64,000 nt of DNA, taken from Actinocorallia herbida (lineage in GTDB: Bacteria; Actinomycetota; Actinomycetes; Streptosporangiales; Streptosporangiaceae). The stretch lies in the NCBI RefSeq assembly GCF_003751225.1, contig NZ_RJKE01000001.1, forward strand, positions 7,006,001 to 7,070,000, read 5' to 3'. Every line of letters starts with the position of its first letter. The first letter of the stretch is position 1. The position numbers and the translations under genes were made by a program. The notes under the pieces were generated by a model. The model saw only the letters and a program-made list of their open reading frames with translations. It ran no database searches and was not told the origin of the DNA. Positions 16,533-25,318 of the stretch are shown here, piece by piece.

Positions 16533-17330
16533 TCAGAGGACCTTGGAGAGGAACTCCTGGAGGCGGGGGTGCGAGGGGGAGGCGAGGAGGGTGGCGGGGT
16601 CGCCCTGCTCCAGGATGACGCCTTCGTCCATGAAGACGAGGGTGTCGGCGACCTCGCGGGCGAAGCCGAGTTCGTGGGTGACGACGATCATGGTCATGCC
16701 GTCGCGGGCGAGGGTCTTCATGACGTCGAGGACCTCGCCGACCAGTTCGGGGTCGAGGGCGCTGGTGGGCTCGTCGAAGAGCATGAGGTCGGGCTCCATC
16801 GCCAGGGCGCGGGCGATGGCGACGCGCTGCTGCTGGCCGCCGGACAGCTGCGACGGGTAGTGCCCGGCCCGGTCGGCCAGGCCGACGCGGTCGAGGAGCG
16901 CCGCGGCGGCGGCCCGGACCTTGTCCTTGGGCAGGCGCTTGACCTTGCGGGGCGCCTCCATGACGTTCTCCAGCGCCGTCATGTGCGGGAAGAGGTTGAA
17001 GCGCTGGAAGACCATGCCGATCCGGCGGCGTTGCGCGGCGATCTCCCGGACCGGGAGTTCGTGCAGTTTGCCGCCCTTCTCCCGGTAGCCGATGAGCTGC
17101 CCGGCGACCGACAGCCGGCCTGAGTTGATCTTCTCCAGATGGTTGATGCAGCGCAGGAACGTCGACTTGCCCGAGCCCGACGGCCCGATGACGCACATCA
17201 CCTCGCCGCGGTCCACCGCCAGGTCGATGCCGCGCAGCACCTCGGTCCGCCCGAAGCTCTTGTGCACGCCCTCGGACAGGACCATGGGCCCGTCCTGCGC
17301 CGCCTCGGGCGGGGCCCCCTCGTCTGACAT
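16533..17330 (-). CDS. Amino-acid ABC transporter ATP-binding protein (GlnQ-type)
   Basis: A 265-residue ATPase with Walker A [10 protein letters not shown], Q-loop Gln-Arg-Phe-Asn-Leu-Phe, signature Leu-Ser-Gly-Gly-Gln-Gln-Gln-Arg-Val, Walker B [14 protein letters not shown] and Thr-His-Glu-Leu-Gly-Phe-Ala. The Ser-Ala-Leu-Asp-Pro-Glu and Glu-Leu-Gly-Phe-Ala segments mark the polar amino-acid (PAAT) family. It is the last gene of a three-gene operon and overlaps the permease stop by one base (TGATG). Confidence 0.92.
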   Translation of the reverse strand: MSDEGAPPEAAQDGPMVLSEGVHKSFGRTEVLRGIDLAVDRGEVMCVIGPSGSGKSTFLRCINHLEKINSGRLSVAGQLIGYREKGGKLHELPVREIAAQRRRIGMVFQRFNLFPHMTALENVMEAPRKVKRLPKDKVRAAAAALLDRVGLADRAGHYPSQLSGGQQQRVAIARALAMEPDLMLFDEPTSALDPELVGEVLDVMKTLARDGMTMIVVTHELGFAREVADTLVFMDEGVILEQGDPATLLASPSHPRLQEFLSKVL

Positions 17331-18271
17331 CAGTGGTCCTTTCCGAGGATGCGCAGCCGCGTCCTCGCCTGCCCCGTGCGGGAGTGGCCCCGGGAGAAGC
17401 GGCGTTCGAGGAAGTACTGGCCGACCATGAGGACGCTGGTGAGCACCAGGTACCACAGGCAGGCGGCGACCAGCATCTGGAACGGCCGGAACTCCCGGTT
17501 GCCGATCGCCCTGAGCTGGAAGAAGAGCTCGTTCGTCACCGGTACGGCCGCGAGGATCGCGGTGTCCTTGAGCATCGCGATCGTCTCGTTGCCGGTCGGC
17601 GGGATGACGACGCGCATCGCCTGCGGCAGCACGATCCGCCGCATCAGCAGCGGCCGGGACATGCCGAGCGCCTCGGCCGCCTCGGCCTGCCCGGGGTCGA
17701 CCGACTGGATGCCCGCGCGGATGATCTCGGCCATGTAGGCGGCCTCGGACAGCGCCAGCGCGAGCAGGCCCGCGAAGAGCGGCGCGAGGAGCGTGTTCGC
17801 GTCGACGGAGAACAGCGTCCCGTCGAGGTCGACGCCGAGGAAGTCGGCGATCTGCCCGGAGAACGGCAGGCCGAGCGTGTAGTGGGCGTACAGGACGCCC
17901 ATGTTGCCGAACAGCACCGCGAGCACGATGCGCGGGACCGCCCGGAAGAACCACGTGTACAGCCAGGAGACGCCGCTGAGGATCGGGTTGTCCGACAGCC
18001 GCATCACCGCGAGGAGCACGCCCAGCAGGATGCCGAGCACCATGGCGCCGACGGTCAGCCGCAGCGTGGTCCAGACGCCCTCCAGGACCGGAGGGGTGAA
18101 GGCGTGGTCGTAGATGTAGCCCCACATGAACTGCTCGTTCGTGAGGAGCATGTGCACGAACTGGGCGCCGAGGACGAGGAGGATCGCGATGGCGACCCAG
18201 CGTCCCGGGCGCCGGACGGGCACGGCCTTGATGGCTTCGGGCCGGGCCCGTCCGTCACCTGGGTTCGTCAT
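17330..18271 (-). CDS. Amino-acid ABC transporter permease (HisM/GlnP family)
   Basis: A 313-residue permease with a membrane anchor near 25-45 and the family features Val-Trp-Thr-Thr-Leu-Arg-Leu-Thr-Val, Tyr-Thr-Trp-Phe-Phe-Arg-Ala-Val-Pro, [11 protein letters not shown], and the EAA loop Glu-Ala-Leu-Gly-Met-Ser. The single permease probably forms a homodimer. Its ATG overlaps the stop of the binding-protein gene by one base, so all three genes are coupled. Confidence 0.92.
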   Translation of the reverse strand: MTNPGDGRARPEAIKAVPVRRPGRWVAIAILLVLGAQFVHMLLTNEQFMWGYIYDHAFTPPVLEGVWTTLRLTVGAMVLGILLGVLLAVMRLSDNPILSGVSWLYTWFFRAVPRIVLAVLFGNMGVLYAHYTLGLPFSGQIADFLGVDLDGTLFSVDANTLLAPLFAGLLALALSEAAYMAEIIRAGIQSVDPGQAEAAEALGMSRPLLMRRIVLPQAMRVVIPPTGNETIAMLKDTAILAAVPVTNELFFQLRAIGNREFRPFQMLVAACLWYLVLTSVLMVGQYFLERRFSRGHSRTGQARTRLRILGKDH

Positions 18272-19167
18272 CAGGAGGCCGGGTCCACCGCCGGGTCGGT
18301 GATGCCGCCGCCCTCGACGCCCCACTCGGACAGCACCTTGGTGTAGGTGCCGTCGGCGATGAGCGCCTTCGTGGCGTCGGCGAGGACCTTCCCGAAGGGC
18401 GAGCCCTTCTTCACGACGTAGCCGTAGGGGGCGGCGTCGTAGATCTCACCGAGGAGCTGCAGGCCGGGGGCCTTGCTGACGGCGTAGGCCGCGATCGGGG
18501 AGTCGGCGAGGCCCGCCTCGTCCTTGCCGGACACGACGGCCGCGGTGGCCTCGTCCTGGCCCTGGTACTGGTCGATCGTGATCTCGGGCTTGCCCGCGTC
18601 CTTGCACGCCTTCGACTTCGCCTCGATGTCCTCCACCTGGACGGTGGAGGCCTGGACGGCGATCTTCTTGCCGCAGGCGTCGTCGGGCGAGATGGTCGCG
18701 CCCGCCTTGCCGAACCACTGGGTGCCGGCGCTGAAGTAGCTCACCATCGAGGCGGCCTGGAGCCGTTCGGGGTTGATGGTGAAGGAGGAGACGCCGACCT
18801 CGTACTTGCCGGAGCCGATGCCGGGGATGATGCCGTCGAAGCTGCTGCTGACCCATTCGGTCTTCAGCCCGATCTTGGCGGCGACGGCGTCGAACAGGGC
18901 GACGTCCCAGCCGGTGACGGTCTTGCCGTCCTCGTCGAGGAACTCGTTGGGGGCGTAGGAGGAGTCCACGCCGATGACGATCTTGCCGTCGGCCTTGACG
19001 TCGGCGGGGACGGCGTCGGCGAGGGCCTTGTCGGCGGCCAACGCGGCCGCCGGGGGCGTGTCGGTGGGGGCGGTGTCGGTGTCGTCACCGCAGGCGGTGA
19101 GGCCGACGGCCGCGGCCAGGACGACGGCCCCGGCGGCTACGGTACGGCGGCTGGTGGAGGATCTCAC
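18271..19167 (-). CDS. Amino-acid ABC transporter substrate-binding lipoprotein
   Basis: The 298-residue protein has a signal with lipobox Leu-Thr-Ala-Cys and the family 3 solute-binding pattern (Gly-Val-Asp-Ser-Ser-Tyr-Ala-Pro-Asn-Glu-Phe, Gly-Trp-Asp-Val-Ala-Leu-Phe-Asp-Ala-Val). It ends in Val-Leu-Ser-Glu-Trp-Gly-Val, typical of glutamine/cystine-type receptors. The ligand cannot be read from sequence. It is first in the operon. The GTG start has AAGGAG about 10 bases upstream. GTACTACGTAC at 19191-19201 is a palindrome in the promoter region. Confidence 0.92.
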   Translation of the reverse strand: MRSSTSRRTVAAGAVVLAAAVGLTACGDDTDTAPTDTPPAAALAADKALADAVPADVKADGKIVIGVDSSYAPNEFLDEDGKTVTGWDVALFDAVAAKIGLKTEWVSSSFDGIIPGIGSGKYEVGVSSFTINPERLQAASMVSYFSAGTQWFGKAGATISPDDACGKKIAVQASTVQVEDIEAKSKACKDAGKPEITIDQYQGQDEATAAVVSGKDEAGLADSPIAAYAVSKAPGLQLLGEIYDAAPYGYVVKKGSPFGKVLADATKALIADGTYTKVLSEWGVEGGGITDPAVDPAS

Positions 19168-19224
19168 GGCGCGCTCTCCTTGAGGGGTAGGTACTACGTA
19201 CGACGGGGACTTGGAACGTTCGAA

Positions 19225-19246
19225 GGGGCCGCCCGGAGGCGGCCCC
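19225..19246 (-). terminator. Intrinsic hairpin after livF
   Basis: GGGGCCGCC and GGCGGCCCC form a perfect 9-bp stem with a 4-base loop, directly after the livF stop. There is only a short T run after it, as is usual in high-GC actinobacteria. It may also serve as insulator for the downstream amino-acid operon. Confidence 0.7.
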
Positions 19247-19250
19247 GCCT

Positions 19251-20018
19251 TCAGGCCTGCTCAGGCGCCTCGGCCGTCGCGGCCTCCTCTTCGTCGGCCG
19301 ACAGCTCGCCGCCCAGGTACGCGGCGCGCACCTCGGGGTCGTCGAGCAGGTCGGCGGCGGGCGCGGACTTCACGACCTTGCCGGTCTCCAGCACGTACGC
19401 GCGGTGGGCGAGCTTCAGCGCCTGCTGGGCGTTCTGCTCGACCAGCAGCACCGTCGTGCCGCGCCGGTTGATCTCCTCGATGATCGAGAAGATCTGCTGG
19501 ACGAGCATGGGCGCGAGGCCCATCGACGGCTCGTCGAGCAGCAGGACCTTGGGCTTGGCCATGAGGGCGCGGCCGATGGCGACCATCTGCTGCTCACCGC
19601 CCGACATGGTGCCGCCCATCTGGTCCTTGCGCTGGGCCAGCCGCTCGAACAGCTCGTAGACCTCGGCGAGGTCCTTGGCGGTCTCCTTGGCCTGCCCCCG
19701 CTTGCGCGTGTAGGCGCCCATGAGGAGGTTGTCCTCGACCGTCATGCCGGGGAAGACGCCGCGACCCTCGGGCGCCTGCCCGATGCCGGCGAGCACCCGC
19801 TTGTGGCCGGGCATCTTGGAGATGTCGGCGCCGTCGAAGCGGACCCGCCCCGCGGACAGCTTGCGCAGCCCCGAGATGGTCTTCAGCGTGGTCGTCTTGC
19901 CCGCGCCGTTGCCGCCGATGAGGGTGACGATCTCCCCCTCGCCGACCTGGAGCGAGATGCCCTTGAGCGCCTCGACCTTGCCGTAGTGGACGCGGATGTC
20001 GTCGATCTCAAGAAGCAT
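19251..20018 (-). CDS. livF: Branched-chain amino-acid ABC transporter ATP-binding protein LivF
   Basis: A 255-residue ATPase. Walker A is Gly-Gly-Asn-Gly-Ala-Gly-Lys-Thr-Thr-Thr; it also has Ala-Pro-Glu-Gly-Arg-Gly-Val-Phe-Pro, signature Met-Ser-Gly-Gly-Glu-Gln-Gln-Met and Walker B Leu-Leu-Leu-Asp-Glu-Pro-Ser-Met-Gly-Leu-Ala-Pro. Those two last motifs are specific for LivF-type proteins. A short acidic Ala/Glu C-terminal tail follows. It overlaps livG by 11 bases and is the last gene of the liv operon. Confidence 0.95.
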   Translation of the reverse strand: MLLEIDDIRVHYGKVEALKGISLQVGEGEIVTLIGGNGAGKTTTLKTISGLRKLSAGRVRFDGADISKMPGHKRVLAGIGQAPEGRGVFPGMTVEDNLLMGAYTRKRGQAKETAKDLAEVYELFERLAQRKDQMGGTMSGGEQQMVAIGRALMAKPKVLLLDEPSMGLAPMLVQQIFSIIEEINRRGTTVLLVEQNAQQALKLAHRAYVLETGKVVKSAPAADLLDDPEVRAAYLGGELSADEEEAATAEAPEQA

Positions 20019-20811
20019 CGGCGGGAGCTCCCAAATACGCCTCGATGACCCGGGGGTCGTCCTGGACCTCGCGGGGCAGGCCCTCGGCGATCTTCGTGCC
20101 GAAGTCCAGCACCGCGAGGCGGTCGCTGATGCCCATGACGAGGCGCATGTCGTGCTCGATGAGCAGGACGGTGACGCCCGAGTCCCGGATCTTGCGGATG
20201 AGGTCCTGGAGGGCGACCTTCTCGGCCGGGTTCATGCCCGCGGCCGGCTCGTCCAGGAGCAGCAGTTTCGGCCGGGTCGCCAGCGCGCGGGCGATCTCCA
20301 GCCTGCGCTGGTCGCCGTACGGAAGGTTCTTGGCCGCCTCGTGGCTGCGCCCGCCGATGCCGACGAACTCCAGGAGTTCGGCGGCGCGGGCCCGGCCGTC
20401 CCGCTCCTCCCTGCGGTGCCACGGCAGGCCGAGGCCCGCGCCGGCGAGCCCCGTCCTGTGGTGGGCGTCCGCGCCGACCATGACGTTCTCGGTGGCCGAC
20501 ATGTTGTGGAAGAGCCGGATGTTCTGGAACGTCCGGGCGACCCCGGACTTGGTGACCTGGTAGCGCTTCTTGCCGGTGAGCTGCTTCCCGGCGAAGTCCA
20601 CCTGGCCCGCGGTGGGCTGGTAGACACCGGTGATCACGTTGAACACCGTCGTCTTGCCCGCGCCGTTCGGGCCGATCAGCGCGAAGATCTCGCCGGCGGT
20701 GACGGTGAGGTCGAGCTTGTTGATCGCGGTGACGCCGCCGAACTGCATGAGGACCTCACGCATCTCCAGCAGTGGCGCGGGCGCGGGGGCCCCGAGGGAC
20801 TTCTCGGTCAT
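20008..20811 (-). CDS. livG: Branched-chain amino-acid ABC transporter ATP-binding protein LivG
   Basis: A 267-residue ATPase: Walker A Gly-Pro-Asn-Gly-Ala-Gly-Lys-Thr-Thr-Val-Phe-Asn-Val-Ile-Thr-Gly, Arg-Thr-Phe-Gln-Asn-Ile-Arg-Leu-Phe, and Pro-Tyr-Gly-Asp-Gln-Arg-Arg-Leu-Glu-Ile-Ala-Arg-Ala-Leu in place of the usual LSGGQ, as in all LivG. Walker B is Leu-Leu-Leu-Asp-Glu-Pro-Ala-Ala-Gly-Met-Asn-Pro. The ATG overlaps the livM stop (ATGA). Confidence 0.95.
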   Translation of the reverse strand: MTEKSLGAPAPAPLLEMREVLMQFGGVTAINKLDLTVTAGEIFALIGPNGAGKTTVFNVITGVYQPTAGQVDFAGKQLTGKKRYQVTKSGVARTFQNIRLFHNMSATENVMVGADAHHRTGLAGAGLGLPWHRREERDGRARAAELLEFVGIGGRSHEAAKNLPYGDQRRLEIARALATRPKLLLLDEPAAGMNPAEKVALQDLIRKIRDSGVTVLLIEHDMRLVMGISDRLAVLDFGTKIAEGLPREVQDDPRVIEAYLGAPADAS

Positions 20812-22018
20812 TTCTGCACCTCGATCTCCACGTCGGCGCCGCCGGGTCCGCCGACCTCGGCGCCCAGCGACCCCATGCCGCCCGAGCCCTCGGACAGTTC
20901 GGCCTTGCGCTGCCGGGACGGCAGGATGCCTTCCGGCCGCAACGCCATCATGATCACCAACGCCGCGCCGAACACCAGGACGCGGTACTCGCCGACGCCG
21001 CGGACCCGCTCGGGGATCCAGGCGATGAGGAACGCGCCCAGCATGACGCCGGGGATGTTCCCGGAGCCGCCCAGGACCACCGCGGCGAGGATCGTCGCCG
21101 ACAGGATGAAGGGGAAGTCCTCGGGGATGATCGACGTCGCCTGCGAGCCGTACATGACGCCCGCGAGGCCGCCGAACGCGGCGCCGATGGCGAAGGACGC
21201 GAGCTTGAACTTGAACGTCGGGACGCCCATCAGCTCGGCGGCGTCCTCGTCCTCGCGGATCGCGGCCCACGCGCGGCCGACCCGGCTCTTCTCCAGCCGC
21301 TTGGCGAAGACGATCGTGAGGACGATCGCCCCGACGAGCAGGTAGTAGTACGGGCGTGAGTCGAGCGCGCCGTACGTGAAGGGGGTCATCCCGTCGAGGT
21401 CGAGGGCCTCGGTCAGCGCGTTGGTCGGGACCGCCCAGTCCGTCAGGTTCGGCGGGTGCGGGATGCCCGCGATGCCGTTCGGGCCGCCGATCGCGTCGGT
21501 GTTCGTCGCGGTGATCCGGATGATCTCACCGAAGCCGAGGGTGACGATCGCCAGGTAGTCGCCGCGCAGCCGCAGCGTCGGGGCGCCCAGCAGGATGCCC
21601 GACAGGGCCGCCAGGAGGATCCCGATGACGATGATCTCCCAGAACGTCCAGCCGTAGATCTTGCCGAGGACGGCCATGGTGTAACCGCCGACCGCGAAGA
21701 ACGCGACGTAGCCGAGGTCGAGCAGGCCCGCCTGCCCGACGACGACGTTCAGGCCGATCGCCAGCAGGATGTACCCGCCGATCGGGTAGAACAGGATGCT
21801 CTGCCAGTCCGAGTGCGGCGACATGAACTCGCCGAGGCCCGCGTGCGGGAGCAGGAGCGCGCCGACGATGAGCGCGGCGTAGACCGTCCAGCGGATCGCG
21901 CCCGGCTGGGCGTCCCACCAGTCGCGGATCCCGTCGAGCACGTCGCCGACGGCGCCCCGGGCCCTCCGCAGAGGCTGCTGCTTGCCCTTGCCGGCGGGCT
22001 CGGCCTTTTCGTAAGTGC

Positions 22019-22022
<4 letters not shown>
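20808..22022 (-). CDS. livM: Branched-chain amino-acid ABC transporter permease LivM
   Basis: A 404-residue permease with about nine hydrophobic segments. Gly-Leu-Asn-Val-Val-Val-Gly-Gln-Ala-Gly-Leu-Leu-Asp-Leu-Gly-Tyr-Val-Ala-Phe is the LivM signature, and Gly-Arg-Ala-Trp-Ala-Ala-Ile-Arg-Glu-Asp-Glu is the ATPase-contact loop. The N-terminal cytoplasmic stretch of about 45 residues and the Gly-rich C-terminal tail are typical of the actinobacterial version. ATGA overlaps link it to livH and livG. Confidence 0.94.
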
Positions 22023-22993
<971 letters not shown>

Positions 22994-23006
22994 ACCTTCG
23001 TGAGGA

Positions 23007-23043
23007 AGGGGCGGGAACCCGGGGTCACCGCGTTCCCGCCCCT
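23007..23043 (-). terminator. Inverted repeat between livK and livH
   Basis: AGGGGCGGGAAC and GTTCCCGCCCCT form a perfect 12-bp stem with a 13-base loop. On the minus strand it follows the livK stop (23065) and precedes livH. It probably acts as a partial terminator or mRNA-stabilising element so that the binding protein exceeds the permeases. Confidence 0.7.
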
Positions 23044-23064
23044 ACACGTGCCGATGCCGGACTG

Positions 23065-24240
23065 CTACTCGTCCTTGGCAGTCTTGGCGTTGCCCAGCAG
23101 CGGCAGGGTCTCGCCGGTGACCTTGTAGATGTAGACGTCGTCGGCGGCGATCTCACCGTTGGCCTGGAACTTGATCTGCTTGCTCACACCGGGGAAGTCG
23201 GCGGAGGAGATCCAGGTGTTGATGTCCTCGGCGGTGACGTTGCCGGCCTTGATCGCGTTGATGAAGGTCGACGCGGCGTCGTAGGCCTCGGCCGAGTAGA
23301 TCGCGGTCGGGGAGCTGAACGCGGCCTTGTAGGCGGCGGCGAACTTCTTGCTCGCCTCGCCCGCGGAGCCCTCGGGGTCGATCAGGCAGGGGCAGCCGAT
23401 GAGCGCGCCGTCGGCGTTGGTGCCGCCCGCGCCCTTGGCCAGGCCCGGGTCGAGGGAGCCGTCGGCCGACAGGAACTTGGCGTCGACGCCGGCCTCGCGG
23501 AGCTGCTTGATCAGCTTGCCGCCCTGGGCGTAGTAGCCACCGAAGAAGATCGCGTCGGGGGCGAACGCCTTGGCCTTGTTGACGGTCGAGGAGTAGTCCG
23601 AGGCCTTGGCGTCGATCGAGTCGGTCTCGGTGGTCGCGCCACCGGACTCGACGGCCGACTTCACGGTCGCCGCGAGGGGCTGGCCGTAGGTCGACTTGTC
23701 GTCGATGACGAAGACCTTCTTGGCGGCCAGGCCCGTGGCGATGAAGCCGCCGATGCCGGCGCCCTGGACGTCGTCGTCGGCGATGACGCGGTGCCAGTAC
23801 TTCCAGCCGCTCTCGGCGAGGTCGGCGTTGGTGGCGGAGGCCGAAACGCTCGGCACCTTCGCCTCCTCCAGGACCGGGCCGACGGAGGCGGACTCGCCGG
23901 AGAACGCCGGGCCGATCAGGCCGACGATCTTGTCTTCCTTGACGGCCTGCTTGGCCAGGGCGACGGCCTGCTCGGGCTTGGCCTGGCTGTCGTAGTCCTT
24001 GAGGACGATCTTGACTTCGGGGTTGGTCGCGTTGTACTCGTCGACGGCGAGCTTCGCGGCCTTCTGGATCGGGATGACGATGCCGGAGTTCTCCCCGGTG
24101 AGGTCGCCCATGATCCCGATCGTGACCTCAGAGACATCGCCACCACCGCTGGAGTCGTCACCGCCGCCGCAGGCGGTGAGAGCGAGGCTCGCGACACCGG
24201 CCACCGCGATGAGGCGGAGAGCTGACGTTCCAAGTTTCAT
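23065..24240 (-). CDS. livK: Branched-chain amino-acid ABC transporter substrate-binding lipoprotein LivK
   Basis: A 391-residue type I periplasmic-binding-fold lipoprotein with signal ending Leu-Thr-Ala-Cys-Gly-Gly. It contains Val-Thr-Ile-Gly-Ile-Met-Gly-Asp-Leu-Thr-Gly, Ala-Lys-Leu-Ala-Val-Asp-Glu-Tyr-Asn, Leu-Ile-Gly-Pro-Ala-Phe-Ser-Gly-Glu-Ser and Tyr-Ala-Gln-Gly-Gly-Lys-Leu-Ile-Lys-Gln-Leu. It is the first gene of livKHMGF. The 194-base gap before it separates it from the ANTAR regulator and should contain the operon promoter; no clear operator was seen. Confidence 0.94.
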   Translation of the reverse strand: MKLGTSALRLIAVAGVASLALTACGGGDDSSGGGDVSEVTIGIMGDLTGENSGIVIPIQKAAKLAVDEYNATNPEVKIVLKDYDSQAKPEQAVALAKQAVKEDKIVGLIGPAFSGESASVGPVLEEAKVPSVSASATNADLAESGWKYWHRVIADDDVQGAGIGGFIATGLAAKKVFVIDDKSTYGQPLAATVKSAVESGGATTETDSIDAKASDYSSTVNKAKAFAPDAIFFGGYYAQGGKLIKQLREAGVDAKFLSADGSLDPGLAKGAGGTNADGALIGCPCLIDPEGSAGEASKKFAAAYKAAFSSPTAIYSAEAYDAASTFINAIKAGNVTAEDINTWISSADFPGVSKQIKFQANGEIAADDVYIYKVTGETLPLLGNAKTAKDE

Positions 24241-24434
24241 GCCATTGGCTCCTTCACCGGGCCGGCGCGCAGCGACGACCCACGTGGGACTGATTGGCGG
24301 AAACGTACTGAACGCCGATCAGGAACACCAGGCCAGAGCCGTTTCCCATCCGTCGTGATGCACAGTCGTGACCTCACCGCTACCAACGGCAAATATCCGA
24401 AACCGGGATGTAACACCGCAAAAGTGGCGATTAG

Positions 24435-25037
24435 CTATTCCTTTGTTTCCACATCCGACTCGACCGCGCTCTCCAGCACCGCTTCGGCGACTTTGCGCAT
24501 GGTCAGACGGCGGTCCATGGACGTCTTCTGAATCCAGCGGAAAGCCTCCGGTTCCGTCCAGCCGTGCTGGGTCTGGAGGCGGCCTTTGGCGCGATCCACG
24601 ACCTTCCGCGTCTCCAGGCGATCCTTCAACGTGGTCACCTCGGACTCCAGCTGGCGGATCTCGTCGTACCGGGACACGGCCATCTCGATCGCGGGCACCA
24701 GGTCCGCCTTGGTGAAGGGCTTCACCAGGTAGGCCATCGCCCCCGCGCTGCGCGCCCGCTCGACCAGCTCCCGCTGGGAGAACGCGGTCAGCATGACGAC
24801 CGGGGCCACCCGCTCCCCCGCGATCCGCTCCGCGGCCGAGATGCCGTCGAGGATCGGCATCTTCACATCCAGGATGACCAGATCCGGGCGCAGCTCCGAA
24901 GCGAGCTTCACAGCCGTCTCCCCGTCACCGGCCTCTCCCACCACAAGGTAGCCGTCCTCCTCCAGCATCTCCTTGAGGTCGAGCCGGATAAGGGCCTCAT
25001 CTTCGGCGATCACAACTCGCTTGGCACTCTCGCTCAC
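24435..25037 (-). CDS. pdtaR: ANTAR-domain response regulator (PdtaR-like antiterminator)
   Basis: A 200-residue protein: an N-terminal receiver with Glu-Asp-Glu-Ala, phospho-acceptor Leu-Asp-Val-Lys-Met-Pro and Lys-Pro-Phe, a linking coiled helix (about 125-150), and a C-terminal ANTAR RNA-binding domain (Arg-Ala-Lys-Gly-Arg-Leu-Gln, then Ala-Phe-Arg-Trp-Ile-Gln-Lys-Thr-Ser-Met). PdtaR proteins bind paired stem-loops to prevent termination. No cognate kinase is adjacent, as in mycobacteria. GTG at 25037 begins the usual SESAKRVVIAEDEALIR; GTG at 25043 is an alternative. Confidence 0.9.
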   Translation of the reverse strand: MSESAKRVVIAEDEALIRLDLKEMLEEDGYLVVGEAGDGETAVKLASELRPDLVILDVKMPILDGISAAERIAGERVAPVVMLTAFSQRELVERARSAGAMAYLVKPFTKADLVPAIEMAVSRYDEIRQLESEVTTLKDRLETRKVVDRAKGRLQTQHGWTEPEAFRWIQKTSMDRRLTMRKVAEAVLESAVESDVETKE

Positions 25038-25138
25038 GCGCACGAGACTACCGGGAACCTGTACCCTGGTGCCTGTCCCGGGTCGGCTAGACCCCGGTGC
25101 CGGACATCGCACCATCTGGCCGGCTCCGCCCGACACCC

Positions 25139-25212
25139 GCCTCGGTATCCCAATTGGCAGAGGAGACGGATTCAAAACCCGTTTGTTGTGGGTTCGACTC
25201 CCACCCGAGGCA
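25139..25212 (+). tRNA. tRNA with anticodon CAA (Leu by codon), class I shape
   Basis: Acceptor stem 25139-25145/25205-25211 pairs fully, with A at the discriminator (25212). The T arm has GTGGG/CCCAC with loop TTCGACT (25088-type layout at 25188-25204). The anticodon arm is 25166-25182 with CAA at 25173-25175 and one A-C mismatch at the top of the stem. The variable loop is only 5 bases (25183-25187). The D stem is weak (three pairs). CCA is not encoded (CC then G). Anticodon CAA reads UUG, but bacterial tRNA-Leu normally has a long variable arm, so this is atypical. Confidence 0.75.
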
Positions 25213-25218
25213 CCGACG

Positions 25219-25251
25219 AGAACCGCCGCCCCCGCAGGGGACGGCGGTTCT
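25219..25251 (+). terminator. Hairpin downstream of the tRNA
   Basis: AGAACCGCCG pairs perfectly with CGGCGGTTCT, and the loop itself contains CCCC/GGGG. It starts 6 bases after the tRNA and lies before the convergent pyk 3' end. It probably ends the tRNA transcript and may act in both directions. Confidence 0.8.
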
Positions 25252-25318
25252 GCGTTTCCGGCCCCCGGAACACCGGCCCGCGCCCCGCCGGGCGGGCGGC
25301 GGGGCGGGCGCGCGGCGG

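Noticed and set aside
19191-19201. GTAC-TAC-GTAC as a third site for the TetR regulator at 47283
   Set aside because: Shares the GTAC-N3-GTAC core but not the flanking bases GC and CC of the two real candidates; likely chance, though worth noting.
25139-25212. Integration site for a mobile element at the tRNA
   Set aside because: No integrase, no duplicated tRNA 3' end and no compositional shift are present on either side.
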